The notes under the pieces were generated by a model. That model worked only from the letters and a program-made list of their open reading frames with translations. It was not told the origin of the DNA and ran no database searches. The translations under genes were made by a program, and so were the position numbers. 64,000 nt of DNA, taken from the NCBI GenBank assembly GCA_003552625.1, contig PUNM01000095.1, positions 39,324 through 103,323 of the forward strand. Direction: 5' to 3'. The number at the start of each line of letters is the position of its first letter. The first letter of the stretch is position 1. Shown in pieces: positions 56,258 through 64,000 of the stretch. The stretch comes from Ectothiorhodospiraceae bacterium (GTDB lineage Bacteria; Pseudomonadota; Gammaproteobacteria; Nitrococcales; Halorhodospiraceae).

Positions 56258-57538
56258 GTGCCCGAACCTAAGCCGGAACTCTTTGGCGTCCGCCTCCGCA
56301 GCGCCCTGCAGCCGATCCTCAGCCTCAGCCACCGCCGGGTCATCGGCTACGAGGGCCTGCTGCGTGGCACCGATACCTCAACCGACGCCTTCGTGCCGCC
56401 GGGGCAGCTCTTCCACAAGGCCGAAAGCATCGGCGCTCTCACCTCCCTGGAACGCACGTCGCAGCGGCTTCACGTGGAGAGTTTCCACCACCGGCTGCCC
56501 GAGCCGGCGCCCATGTGGCTCTTTCTCAACGTCAGCCCGCGCCTGATCAGCGAGGAGAGCTACCGCGACCTGCTCCCGGAGGTGCTGGAAGCGAGGGGCA
56601 TGGCCGGCCACCAGATCGTGGTGGAACTGCTCGAGGACGGCGACGATGGCAGCCGCGGGCTTGCGGAGGCCGTAACGTACTTCCGGGAGTTGGGCTGCCT
56701 GGTGGCTCTGGATGACTTCGGCACCGGCCACTCGAACTTCCAGCGGCTCTGGGAACTGGAACCGGACCTGGTCAAACTGGACCGATCGCTGATTGTCCGG
56801 GCCACGGAGAGCCCGGGACGCAACAAGCTCCGGCGGATCCTCCCCAACCTGGTGGCACTGATCCACGAGGCGGGCAGCCTGGTCGTGATGGAGGGCATCG
56901 AGAGCGAGGATCAGGCACTGATTGCCATGGACGCCGATGTGGACTTCGTCCAGGGATTCCACTTCGCGTACCCGGAAACCGGCCCGGTGAGCCGGCGGGC
57001 CGGTGTCGAGCCGCTTCGGCAGGTGACCGAACGCTTTACCAACCAGGCGCTGGCGAGCGTGGGTCAGGAGCAGGCCGCCATCCAGCCCTATGTCCGCTCC
57101 TTCCTGCGCGCGGCCATCCACCTGCAGGGCAGCGGGGACCTTGAAGACAGCTGCCGCGACCTGCTCGGCCTCGACCGGGTGCAGCGCTGCTACCTGCTCA
57201 ACGAACGCGGCGAGCAGGTTGGCCCCCACCTGACCCGCAGCGCCGACGAGCCCAGCGCCCAGAGCGACCCGCGGCACCGCCCCCTGGTGGATACCGTCGG
57301 TGGCACGTGGCTGCGCCGCCCGTACTTCCGTGATGCGCTCATGGAACCGCGACGCTTGAAGGTCTCCCGTCCATACCTGTCGAGTACCGGCAGCCATGTG
57401 TGCGTGACCCTGTCCGTGGCCGAACAGTCACGCCGCGACGGGAGCCACTACGTCTTCTGCTGCGATCTTCTCTGGTGGGATCGCCCCGAAGCCGGCCGCC
57501 ACCTTGCAGCCGGCTTCGGGGCCGGTAGTGACCGCTAG
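56258..57538 (+). CDS. EAL-domain cyclic-di-GMP phosphodiesterase with C-terminal Cache-like domain
   Basis: A 426-aa protein without membrane segments. The EAL domain (residues ~10-255) has GYEGLLRG (EGL for EAL), NVSPRL, VELLED, DDFGTGHS, VKLDRS, MEGIES and VQGFHF, so all metal and base residues appear present and c-di-GMP hydrolysis is likely. The C-terminal ~150 residues have LRRPYFRDALMEPRRLKVSRPYLSS and CVTLSVAEQ, the pattern of a Cache/PDC-type ligand domain, here in a cytosolic setting. Start is GTG at 56258 near GAGGTG. A TAGAAT at 56219-56224 may be its -10. Confidence 0.87.
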   Translation: MPEPKPELFGVRLRSALQPILSLSHRRVIGYEGLLRGTDTSTDAFVPPGQLFHKAESIGALTSLERTSQRLHVESFHHRLPEPAPMWLFLNVSPRLISEESYRDLLPEVLEARGMAGHQIVVELLEDGDDGSRGLAEAVTYFRELGCLVALDDFGTGHSNFQRLWELEPDLVKLDRSLIVRATESPGRNKLRRILPNLVALIHEAGSLVVMEGIESEDQALIAMDADVDFVQGFHFAYPETGPVSRRAGVEPLRQVTERFTNQALASVGQEQAAIQPYVRSFLRAAIHLQGSGDLEDSCRDLLGLDRVQRCYLLNERGEQVGPHLTRSADEPSAQSDPRHRPLVDTVGGTWLRRPYFRDALMEPRRLKVSRPYLSSTGSHVCVTLSVAEQSRRDGSHYVFCCDLLWWDRPEAGRHLAAGFGAGSDR

Positions 57539-58116
57539 AAGGAGAGGCGCACGCCCACGTGCAGGTTGTTGTCCAGGGTCTGATTGGAGTGGCTTGAGAG
57601 GTTGACCCTGAGGTAGCGGAAACCGACATAGGCGCTGGCCTGCTCGGTGAACTCGAACTTGTAGCGGGCCACGCCCTCGAAAACGCGGTTCGCCCGGCCG
57701 AACGAGGTGATATTCGGGGCTGCGTGGCCACGCAGCACCAGGGCCTGCGGGACCTGCGCCGGGAAGGAGATCCGCGCCGAGGCCCCCAGCGCCAACCCAC
57801 CAGCAGTCCGGTCGGGCTCGTCGAGGTAGAAGAGCATCGCCTTGGCGCCGGCACCCAGCTGCAGGGGACTGAACCCCTCCGCCGGGGGGCCGAGGACGTG
57901 GACGATGCCCTGGATCATCGAATCGCCATCGTCGTTGATAAAGAGCCCACCTCCGACATCGACGTTGTCGATGTCACCCGTCGTGCCGGGCGGCGGCGAG
58001 GTATAACCGATGATCTCGGCCGTATCATCCCACAAACTGAAATCCAGACCGCGGGCGCCAGCGCTCACGCTCCAGCAACTAATCAGCAGGGCCACGGCCA
58101 GACGCCGAATCCACAT
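57535..58116 (-). CDS. YfaZ-like outer-membrane beta-barrel protein
   Basis: A 193-aa exported protein. A basic start and hydrophobic signal (LAVALLISCWSVSA) precede a mature part beginning GLDFSLWDDTAEI, with alternating hydrophobic/polar strands such as GAGAKAMLFYLDEPDRTAGGL, EGVARYKFEFTE and ASAYVGFRYLRVNL, ending in LHVGVRLSF. The final Phe is the usual outer-membrane barrel signature. YfaZ-family function is unknown. ATG at 58116 is preferred because GGGGGAAG precedes it; longer starts at 58131 or 58149 are possible. It is convergent with the EAL gene through a shared CTAG. Confidence 0.8.
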   Translation of the reverse strand: MWIRRLAVALLISCWSVSAGARGLDFSLWDDTAEIIGYTSPPPGTTGDIDNVDVGGGLFINDDGDSMIQGIVHVLGPPAEGFSPLQLGAGAKAMLFYLDEPDRTAGGLALGASARISFPAQVPQALVLRGHAAPNITSFGRANRVFEGVARYKFEFTEQASAYVGFRYLRVNLSSHSNQTLDNNLHVGVRLSF

Positions 58117-58181
58117 TCTTGCTTCCCCCATCGGGCGTTGTTCGGTCATTACATGAACTCTGCCAGCGGCGTGCAACCCCA

Positions 58182-59525
58182 TTAGCTCAGTGCCAACTTC
58201 TTCTCAAGGTAGTGGATGTCGGTCCCGCCGGCCCGGAACGCCGCGTCGCTGATAATATCCTGCTGCAGCGGGATGTTCGTCTTGATGCCGCTGACGACAA
58301 TCTCCGACAGAGCTGTGCGCATCCGTGCCAATGCGCTGTCCCGGCTCGGACCGTGCGTGATCAGCTTGCCGATCATCGAGTCGAAGTACGGCGGCACGGC
58401 GTAGCCGGTGTAGACGTGGGAATCGACCCGCACGCCCGGTCCCCCCGGCGCGTGGAAGTGGTCGATGGTCCCCGGTGAGGGCATCAGAGTCTTCGGGTCC
58501 TCCGCGTTGATCCGGCACTCGATGGCGTGGCCGCGGATTTCAATGTCCTCCTGACGCCAGCTCAACGGCTCGCCGGAGGCGATCCGAATCTGTTCGGCGA
58601 CCAGGTCACAGCCGGTCACCATCTCGGTCACCGGGTGCTCGACCTGGATGCGGGTGTTCATCTCGATGAAGTAGAACTCACCATTCTCGTAGAGAAACTC
58701 GAAGGTCCCCGCACCGCGATAGCCCATCTGCCGGCACGCCTCGGCGCACCGCGCGCCGATCTCCTGGCGCTGCTCCTCGGTGATTCCCGGCGCCGGCGCC
58801 TCCTCGACCACCTTCTGATGCCGCCGCTGCATGGAGCAATCCCGCTCGCCGAGGTGGATGGCGTTGCCGTAGCTGTCCGCCAGCACCTGGATCTCGATGT
58901 GCCGGGGCTTCTCCAGGTACTTCTCCATGTAGACCGTGCCGTCGCCAAAGGCGTTTTCCGCCTCGCTGCGCGTCATGGAGATGGCGTTGAGCAGCGCGGC
59001 TTCGCTGCGGACGACACGCATGCCCCGGCCCCCGCCCCCGGAGGCGGCCTTGATCATGATCGGATAACCGATGCGGGCGGCGATGCGGTGGGTCTCGTCG
59101 GGATCGTCCTCGGGAACGGGCCCCTCGGACCCGGGGACACAGGGCACCCCGGCCTCCTTCATGGCGCGAATCGCCGAGACCTTGTCGCCCATGGTGCGGA
59201 TGCACTCGGCCGACGGGCCGATGAAGACAAATCCGGACTGTTCGACCCGCTCGGCGAAGTCCGCATTCTCGGAGAGGAAGCCGTAGCCCGGATGGATCGC
59301 CGTGGAGTCCGTCACCTCCGCGGCGGCAATCAGCGCGGGGATATTCAGATAGCTCTCGGTGACGTTGTTCGGCCCGATACAAACCGACTCGTCAGCCAGA
59401 CGCACGTGCTTGAGCTCGCGATCCGCGGCGGAGTGGACGGCGACGCTGCGTATATCGAGCTCTCGGCAGGCGCGCAGGATCCGCAGCGCGATCTCGCCGC
59501 GGTTGGCGATTAGGATCTTCTGCAT
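58182..59525 (-). CDS. accC: Acetyl-CoA carboxylase, biotin carboxylase subunit
   Basis: A 447-aa ATP-grasp enzyme that carboxylates the biotin of AccB, the first half of malonyl-CoA synthesis. It has [33 protein letters not shown], the Gly-rich ATP loop [41 protein letters not shown], the catalytic [22 protein letters not shown] and the biotin/bicarbonate Arg. E. coli AccC is 449 aa. A GTG at 59534, directly after the accB stop, is an alternative start adding three residues. Confidence 0.97.
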   Translation of the reverse strand: MQKILIANRGEIALRILRACRELDIRSVAVHSAADRELKHVRLADESVCIGPNNVTESYLNIPALIAAAEVTDSTAIHPGYGFLSENADFAERVEQSGFVFIGPSAECIRTMGDKVSAIRAMKEAGVPCVPGSEGPVPEDDPDETHRIAARIGYPIMIKAASGGGGRGMRVVRSEAALLNAISMTRSEAENAFGDGTVYMEKYLEKPRHIEIQVLADSYGNAIHLGERDCSMQRRHQKVVEEAPAPGITEEQRQEIGARCAEACRQMGYRGAGTFEFLYENGEFYFIEMNTRIQVEHPVTEMVTGCDLVAEQIRIASGEPLSWRQEDIEIRGHAIECRINAEDPKTLMPSPGTIDHFHAPGGPGVRVDSHVYTGYAVPPYFDSMIGKLITHGPSRDSALARMRTALSEIVVSGIKTNIPLQQDIISDAAFRAGGTDIHYLEKKLALS

Positions 59526-59534
59526 GGCGCTCAC

Positions 59535-60014
59535 TCAGTCGGAGATCAGGAATAGCGGCTGATCGTATTCCACCGGCTGACCGTTTTCGACCAGCACGGC
59601 GGTGATGACCCCGTCGCGGTCGGCTTCGATCTGGTTGAGCATCTTCATCGCCTCGATGATGCACAACGTATCGCCTGCCTTGACGCGCTGGCCTTGCTCC
59701 ACGAACGGCTTGGCCGTGGGCGATGGCGCCCGGTAGAAGGTGCCCACCATGGGCGAGCGGATCGGATCCCCTTCGGGCTCGTCACTCTCCTCCTGCCCCT
59801 CTGCCGATCCCGGGGCGGCCGCGGGGTCACCCCCTGCAGCCGGTTGTGCGGGCGCCGGCGCCGGGGCCGGCGGAGCGTAAGCCGCTTGCGGCTGTGCCGA
59901 CGCCGGCGCGTTCCGGGTGATGCGGACGGACTCCTCGCCCTCGGAGATCTCGATCTCGTGGACGCCGGACTCGTCGAGGAGTTCGATAAGGCGCTTGATC
60001 TTGCGTATATCCAT
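59535..60014 (-). CDS. accB: Acetyl-CoA carboxylase biotin carboxyl carrier protein
   Basis: A 159-aa carrier. The N-terminal AccC-binding part begins [20 protein letters not shown], then a long Ala/Pro linker (~50-85), then the biotinyl domain with [15 protein letters not shown] (thumb) and the biotinylated lysine in [10 protein letters not shown] near residue 124. Typical length is 156. The ATG at 60014 is chosen because it starts the conserved N-terminus; the longer frame runs into aroQ. aroQ ends 22 nt upstream on the same strand. Confidence 0.97.
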   Translation of the reverse strand: MDIRKIKRLIELLDESGVHEIEISEGEESVRITRNAPASAQPQAAYAPPAPAPAPAQPAAGGDPAAAPGSAEGQEESDEPEGDPIRSPMVGTFYRAPSPTAKPFVEQGQRVKAGDTLCIIEAMKMLNQIEADRDGVITAVLVENGQPVEYDQPLFLISD

Positions 60015-60036
60015 AGGTTGCCGAAACCCGTGTTGT

Positions 60037-60492
60037 TCAGGCCTGACCGCCCATGCGCCGGATGGCAGCACGGACCGCGAATTCGTACCCTTCCGCGCCG
60101 AGGCCGCTGATGACGCCCTCAGCGATGTCGGACAGGTAGGAGTGCTGACGAAACGCCTCGCGGGCGTGGACGTTGCTCAGGTGCACTTCCAGGAACGGCA
60201 GCGCGGCAGCCAGGAGCGCATCGCGCAAACCGATGCTGGTGTGCGTGTAGGCTGCGGGGTTGATGACGATGAAGCCGACACCCTGGTCCGCAGCAGTGTG
60301 GATCCGCTCAATGAGCACGCCCTCGTGGTTGCTCTGCAGAACGTCGAATCCGACCCCCGCCTCTTCACAGATCTGCGCCAGGTGGGCGTTGATCTGATCC
60401 AGGGTCTGGTGGCCGTAGCGATCCGGTTCCCGCGAACCCAGGCGGTTGAGATTGGGTCCGTGGAGCACGAGCAAATGGGGCATTGCGCGCAT
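60037..60492 (-). CDS. aroQ: 3-dehydroquinate dehydratase, type II
   Basis: A 151-aa dodecameric type II enzyme of the shikimate pathway. It shows [21 protein letters not shown] with the catalytic Arg and Tyr loop, [17 protein letters not shown] (Gln-Ser-Asn-His-Glu motif), [16 protein letters not shown] (catalytic His) and [16 protein letters not shown]. Two starts are possible, ATG 60492 or 60483; neither has a clear ribosome binding site. It leads the usual aroQ-accB-accC set, with a good promoter upstream. Confidence 0.96.
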   Translation of the reverse strand: MRAMPHLLVLHGPNLNRLGSREPDRYGHQTLDQINAHLAQICEEAGVGFDVLQSNHEGVLIERIHTAADQGVGFIVINPAAYTHTSIGLRDALLAAALPFLEVHLSNVHAREAFRQHSYLSDIAEGVISGLGAEGYEFAVRAAIRRMGGQA

Positions 60493-60514
60493 TCACCCAG
60501 CGAGCGTGATCGCG

Positions 60515-60543
60515 ATTCTGAATGACCATTGCAGAATTGTCCA
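60515..60543 (-). promoter_or_regulatory. Candidate sigma70 promoter for aroQ-accB-accC
   Basis: Minus strand: TGGACA (5/6), an exact 17-nt spacer, CAGAAT (4/6). The start would lie about 15-20 nt before the aroQ ATG. Confidence 0.5.
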
Positions 60544-60624
60544 GAATCCGCGGCGTTCGGCGCACATTCAGGACGTTTCGCCGCTGAACAATCGCCATCG
60601 GCGCAGCAGCCGGACCGATAAAGG

Positions 60625-62457
60625 TCAACCGCCCTCGAAGACCTCGTCGAGCCGTTCGGCGAACGCCTCCGGCCCTTCAAACCCGGCAACCCGGTACTCG
60701 CTGCGCTCCTCCCCGTCAGGGCCAAAGAAGAGGATCGCCGGCGGGAGATAAACGCCGTAGGCCTCCATCAGCGCACGGTCTTCGTCGGTCATACTCGTGA
60801 CGTCCACCCGCAGCTTGTCCACCCCCTCCAGGCGCTCCCGCACACGATCATCCGGTAGCGTCCGCTCCTCGAGCTGAACGCAGTAGACACACCACTCGGC
60901 GGAGACATCCACGACCACCGGGCGCCCGCCTTCCCGCGCCTCGGCAAGGGCAGCCTCGAACTCTTCGAGCCCGGAGACGTGCTGCCACTCCTCCAATACC
61001 TGAGCCCGCGCCTCCGCCAGCCGGTCCCCGGTCAGCCCCACCCACGGCCGGAGCGGATCGCCGGCACCGGTTGCCGCGCCCAGCAGCTGGGCCGCGCCGG
61101 CAACGGCCACCAGCGAGGCGACCACTCCGCCGGCAACGCGCACCCCGGCCGCGCCGCTGCTTCCCCGCCGGACCTGGACGATCAGCCATACGGAGGCTGC
61201 GAGGAGAAGCGCCCCCCAACCGGCGAGCTCCAGCCAGTCAGGAACCAGCCGGGCTGACATCCACCAGGCCACGCCGAGAAAGATAAACCCGAAGACCTGC
61301 TTGACCGACTCCATCCAGGCGCCCGAGCGCGGCATCCACCGTCCTGCCGCCGTGCCCACGGCCAGCAACGGCAACCCCATCCCCAAGGCCATGACGTAGA
61401 GGGCCAGGGCGCCGAGCCCCACCTCGCCGGTGTTCCCGATGAAGGCCAGAGCCGCGACCAGCGCCGGCCCGGAGCAGGCACCGACGATCAGTGTCGAGAG
61501 GGCGCCCATCGCCGCCACGCCCGACGCCTGCCCCCCGGGGAGCCGGCTTGAGGCCGCCTGCAGCCGTGACTGCAGCGAAGCGGGCATCTGCAAGCTATAG
61601 AGGCCGAACATGGCCGCAGCCAGGGCGACGAACAGCAGGCTGAAGCCAATGGACGCCGCGGGCCCCTGCAGGTCGGCCTGCACAGCCCGTCCCGACAGCC
61701 CCGCCAACGCCCCGGCGAGAGCGTACGTCACCGCCATGCCCTGGACATAGACGAAGGACAGCCACAGGGATCGCCCGGTCCCGGGCCGCTGCGCCCCCTG
61801 GTGAGCGCCGACAATCAAGCCGGAAAGGATCGGGATCATGGGGTAGAGGCAGGCGGTAAAGGCCAGCAACAGTCCGGCCACGAAGAAGCCGCCAAGGACA
61901 GCCATCAGGCTGCCGCTACCGAGCAGCCTTTCCAGATCACCCAGGGCGCCGGCGGCACCACCCGCCCCGCTGCCACCCTGCGGCGCCGCTCCGGTGGCCT
62001 CGTACGCCACCTCCCCGCTCGCCAGATCAAACTCGGCACTGCTCGGCGGATAGCAGAGCGAATCCGGCTCGTTGCAGCCCTGGAACTCCGCTTTCAGGCG
62101 GGCCTGCTCCCCCAAGGGCTGCGCGGTCTCAATGTGGACCTGCAGGGTGCCGCGGTAGATCTCGACATCGCCGAAGAACTCGTCGGAGAACTTCTCGCCG
62201 GCAGGGAAGGAGACGCGCGCAACCTCGTTATCCCCGTCGTCGAGGTGGAAGTCCATGGCGTGTCGATAGAGGTAATGGTCCTCGGCAACATCCCACCGGG
62301 CCACCAGGCGATCCTCATCGACCTGCTCCACCGAGAAAGGGAAGATCTCCGCCTGATCGACCTGCGCCTCGGCGCTGCCCCACGCCGCGAACACCAGAAA
62401 CGCCGCGAGAAAAACCCACGACACGCCGTTGCGCGACGACCACCCTGCCGTTGTCAT
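60625..62457 (-). CDS. dsbD: Thiol:disulfide interchange protein DsbD
   Basis: A 610-aa transmembrane reductant carrier that moves electrons from cytosolic thioredoxin to periplasmic DsbC-type and cytochrome-maturation proteins. A signal (SWVFLAAFLVFAAWGSAEA) precedes the n-domain with GCNEPDSLCYPP (Cys128 and Cys135). The t-domain has eight predicted helices with Cys in AFTACLYPM and GACSGPALV. The C-terminal thioredoxin domain has AEWCVYC (near 522). All three Cys pairs are present. cutA lies 18 nt upstream, so cutA-dsbD look like an operon. Confidence 0.96.
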   Translation of the reverse strand: MTTAGWSSRNGVSWVFLAAFLVFAAWGSAEAQVDQAEIFPFSVEQVDEDRLVARWDVAEDHYLYRHAMDFHLDDGDNEVARVSFPAGEKFSDEFFGDVEIYRGTLQVHIETAQPLGEQARLKAEFQGCNEPDSLCYPPSSAEFDLASGEVAYEATGAAPQGGSGAGGAAGALGDLERLLGSGSLMAVLGGFFVAGLLLAFTACLYPMIPILSGLIVGAHQGAQRPGTGRSLWLSFVYVQGMAVTYALAGALAGLSGRAVQADLQGPAASIGFSLLFVALAAAMFGLYSLQMPASLQSRLQAASSRLPGGQASGVAAMGALSTLIVGACSGPALVAALAFIGNTGEVGLGALALYVMALGMGLPLLAVGTAAGRWMPRSGAWMESVKQVFGFIFLGVAWWMSARLVPDWLELAGWGALLLAASVWLIVQVRRGSSGAAGVRVAGGVVASLVAVAGAAQLLGAATGAGDPLRPWVGLTGDRLAEARAQVLEEWQHVSGLEEFEAALAEAREGGRPVVVDVSAEWCVYCVQLEERTLPDDRVRERLEGVDKLRVDVTSMTDEDRALMEAYGVYLPPAILFFGPDGEERSEYRVAGFEGPEAFAERLDEVFEGG

Positions 62458-62475
62458 CGAGTGCAGCCCTCCTGC

Positions 62476-62796
62476 CTAGCGGGTCTCCGCCTGGATCCAG
62501 TCGAGGAAGCCGGCCAGCCCCCTCTCGATGCCGACCGCAATGACCTCGGGAAGTTCATACGGGTGAAGCTCCACCAGCTTGGCCTCCAGCTGGGAATACG
62601 CGACATCCGAGGTCTTGATCACGAGCAGCTGCTCCGTCTCCGTCTGCGCGGCACCCTCCCAGTAGAAGACGGAGGTTACGCCGGGAAGGATATTGACGCA
62701 GGCTGCCAGGCGGGCCTCGACCACGGCATTGGCCAGGCGCCGTGCGGTCTCATCGTCCGGGCACGTGCAGAGAACCACCAGCTGATCGCTTGCCAT
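62476..62796 (-). CDS. cutA: Divalent-cation tolerance protein CutA
   Basis: A 106-aa trimeric PII-like protein. It has VLCTCPDDETARRLANAVVEARLAACVNI, YWEGAAQTETEQLLVIKT and VELHPYELPEVIAV, the CutA core. It was first linked to copper tolerance in E. coli, but its role is still uncertain. GGAGG lies 9 nt before the ATG at 62796. It is divergent from groESL and directly precedes dsbD. Confidence 0.95.
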   Translation of the reverse strand: MASDQLVVLCTCPDDETARRLANAVVEARLAACVNILPGVTSVFYWEGAAQTETEQLLVIKTSDVAYSQLEAKLVELHPYELPEVIAVGIERGLAGFLDWIQAETR

Positions 62797-62903
62797 CGCT
62801 TTGCCTCCGGATTTTTTTCAGGACAGGGGTTGAATTCTACCAGCACCGTCCACACACACCGGGGACCGGGTGGAGAAGGCCCGCCGGGACATAGCGCAAA
62901 CCC

Positions 62904-62931
62904 TTGACGCGGGGGCAATCAGCGCTATGAT
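62904..62931 (+). promoter_or_regulatory. Sigma70-type promoter of groESL
   Basis: TTGACG (62904-62909), a 16-nt spacer, TATGAT (62926-62931). The -10 hexamer abuts the CIRCE element, so a bound repressor would cover the start site. No sigma32-type -10 (CCCCAT) is seen here. Confidence 0.75.
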
Positions 62932-62957
62932 TAGCACTCACTAAGGAGGAGTGCTAA
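62931..62957 (+). promoter_or_regulatory. CIRCE operator (HrcA binding site)
   Basis: TTAGCACTC, a 9-nt spacer, GAGTGCTAA: a full match to the CIRCE inverted repeat bound by the HrcA repressor. It sits between the groESL promoter and groES. hrcA itself is not in the window. Confidence 0.95.
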
Positions 62958-63022
62958 CAACTCCACCTGGCGGACCCACACCTACCGTTCAAGACTGAAT
63001 CAGAAAAAGGGAGAGAGGACCG

Positions 63023-63313
63023 ATGAGCATCCGTCCCCTGCACGACCGAGTGGTCATCCAGCGCCTGGAGGAGGAGCGCACTTCCCCCGGCGGCATCGTG
63101 ATCCCGGACACCGCCGCCGAGAAGCCGATGAAGGGCAAGGTCATCGCCGTCGGCAACGGCAAGATGCTGGACAACGGGGAGCGCCGGCCGGTGGAGGTCA
63201 AGCCCGGCGATCAGGTGCTGTTCGGCAAGTATGCCGGCACCGAGGTCAAGATCGACGGCGAGGACTACCTCGTCATGCGCGAAGACGACGTAATGGCGGT
63301 CTTCGAGGGCTAA
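63023..63313 (+). CDS. groES: Co-chaperonin GroES
   Basis: A 96-aa Gro[39 protein letters not shown] with the mobile loop, and the core ending [15 protein letters not shown]. It caps the GroEL ring during folding. GGGAGAGAGG precedes the ATG. It lies 65 nt after the CIRCE element and 71 nt before groEL, in the usual order. Confidence 0.98.
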   Translation: MSIRPLHDRVVIQRLEEERTSPGGIVIPDTAAEKPMKGKVIAVGNGKMLDNGERRPVEVKPGDQVLFGKYAGTEVKIDGEDYLVMREDDVMAVFEG

Positions 63314-63339
63314 GCCCCGCCGGCCTCCCGGCGCAATAA

Positions 63340-64000
<661 letters not shown>

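Overview
This 64 kb window is ordinary, densely packed chromosomal core DNA from a high-GC gammaproteobacterium. The gene blocks are classic gammaproteobacterial ones: coaBC-dut-algC-argB; ftsY-ftsE-ftsX-rpoH with a divergent M16-M16-rsmD-coaD block; def-fmt-rsmB opposite dprA-smg-topA; lpxL-waaA; cutA-dsbD and aroQ-accB-accC opposite groESL. Glu/Asp-rich proteins, strong GC bias at third codon positions and the mix of genes suggest a halophilic or haloalkaliphilic member of the Ectothiorhodospiraceae (Halorhodospira/Alkalilimnicola-like). That placement is inference; no rRNA gene is present. I found no tRNA, rRNA, IS element, prophage, CRISPR array or genomic-island boundary. No gene-free gap exceeds about 230 bases.

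Layout. 1-7.7 kb: the 5' end of ubiD (runs off the left edge), xthA, a Tas-type aldo-keto reductase, nfi, a small membrane protein, a two-TM potassium channel with two cytosolic RCK/TrkA domains, an AmpG-like permease and trxB. 7.7-18.5 kb: an isocitrate dehydrogenase fused to a CBS pair, ppc, pyrE, an RND efflux adaptor and pump, and an MFS exporter. 18.5-22.7 kb (minus): coaBC, dut, algC and argB. 22.8-32.8 kb: a small membrane protein, radC, the rpoH/ftsXEY block, paired M16 peptidase-family proteins, rsmD, coaD, an unknown protein and mutM. 32.8-41.7 kb: a hydantoinase-A-like protein, a DUF411 protein, rpmBG, a Pcm-like methyltransferase, lpxL, waaA, and a phosphofructokinase divergent from fructose-1,6-bisphosphatase. 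41.7-53 kb: hemF-rsmB-fmt-def, dprA-smg-topA, tsaD-tsaC-plsY and midA. 53-64 kb: cca, an NAD-binding epimerase-like protein, a TauE-type permease, an EAL protein, a YfaZ-like outer-membrane protein, the accBC/aroQ block, dsbD, cutA and CIRCE-controlled groESL (groEL runs off the right edge).

How the genes work together. Two carbon nodes stand out. One is icd-ppc at the TCA entry, where isocitrate dehydrogenase carries a likely adenylate-sensing CBS module. The other is a divergent pfk/fbp pair at the fructose-6-phosphate/fructose-1,6-bisphosphate step, where the kinase has an unusual donor-site motif. Heat-shock control shows two signatures: a sigma32-type promoter in front of rpoH itself, and a CIRCE operator over a sigma70-type promoter for groESL. 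The rest is housekeeping: envelope (lpxL, waaA, plsY, ftsEX), translation (rpmBG, def, fmt, rsmB, rsmD, tsaC, tsaD, cca), DNA repair (xthA, nfi, mutM, radC) and cofactors (coaBC, coaD, hemF, ubiD).

I did not find a convincing new multi-gene system. The best leads are the ICD-CBS fusion, the rpoH autoregulatory promoter, the variant phosphofructokinase site, and the channel with its small membrane partner.
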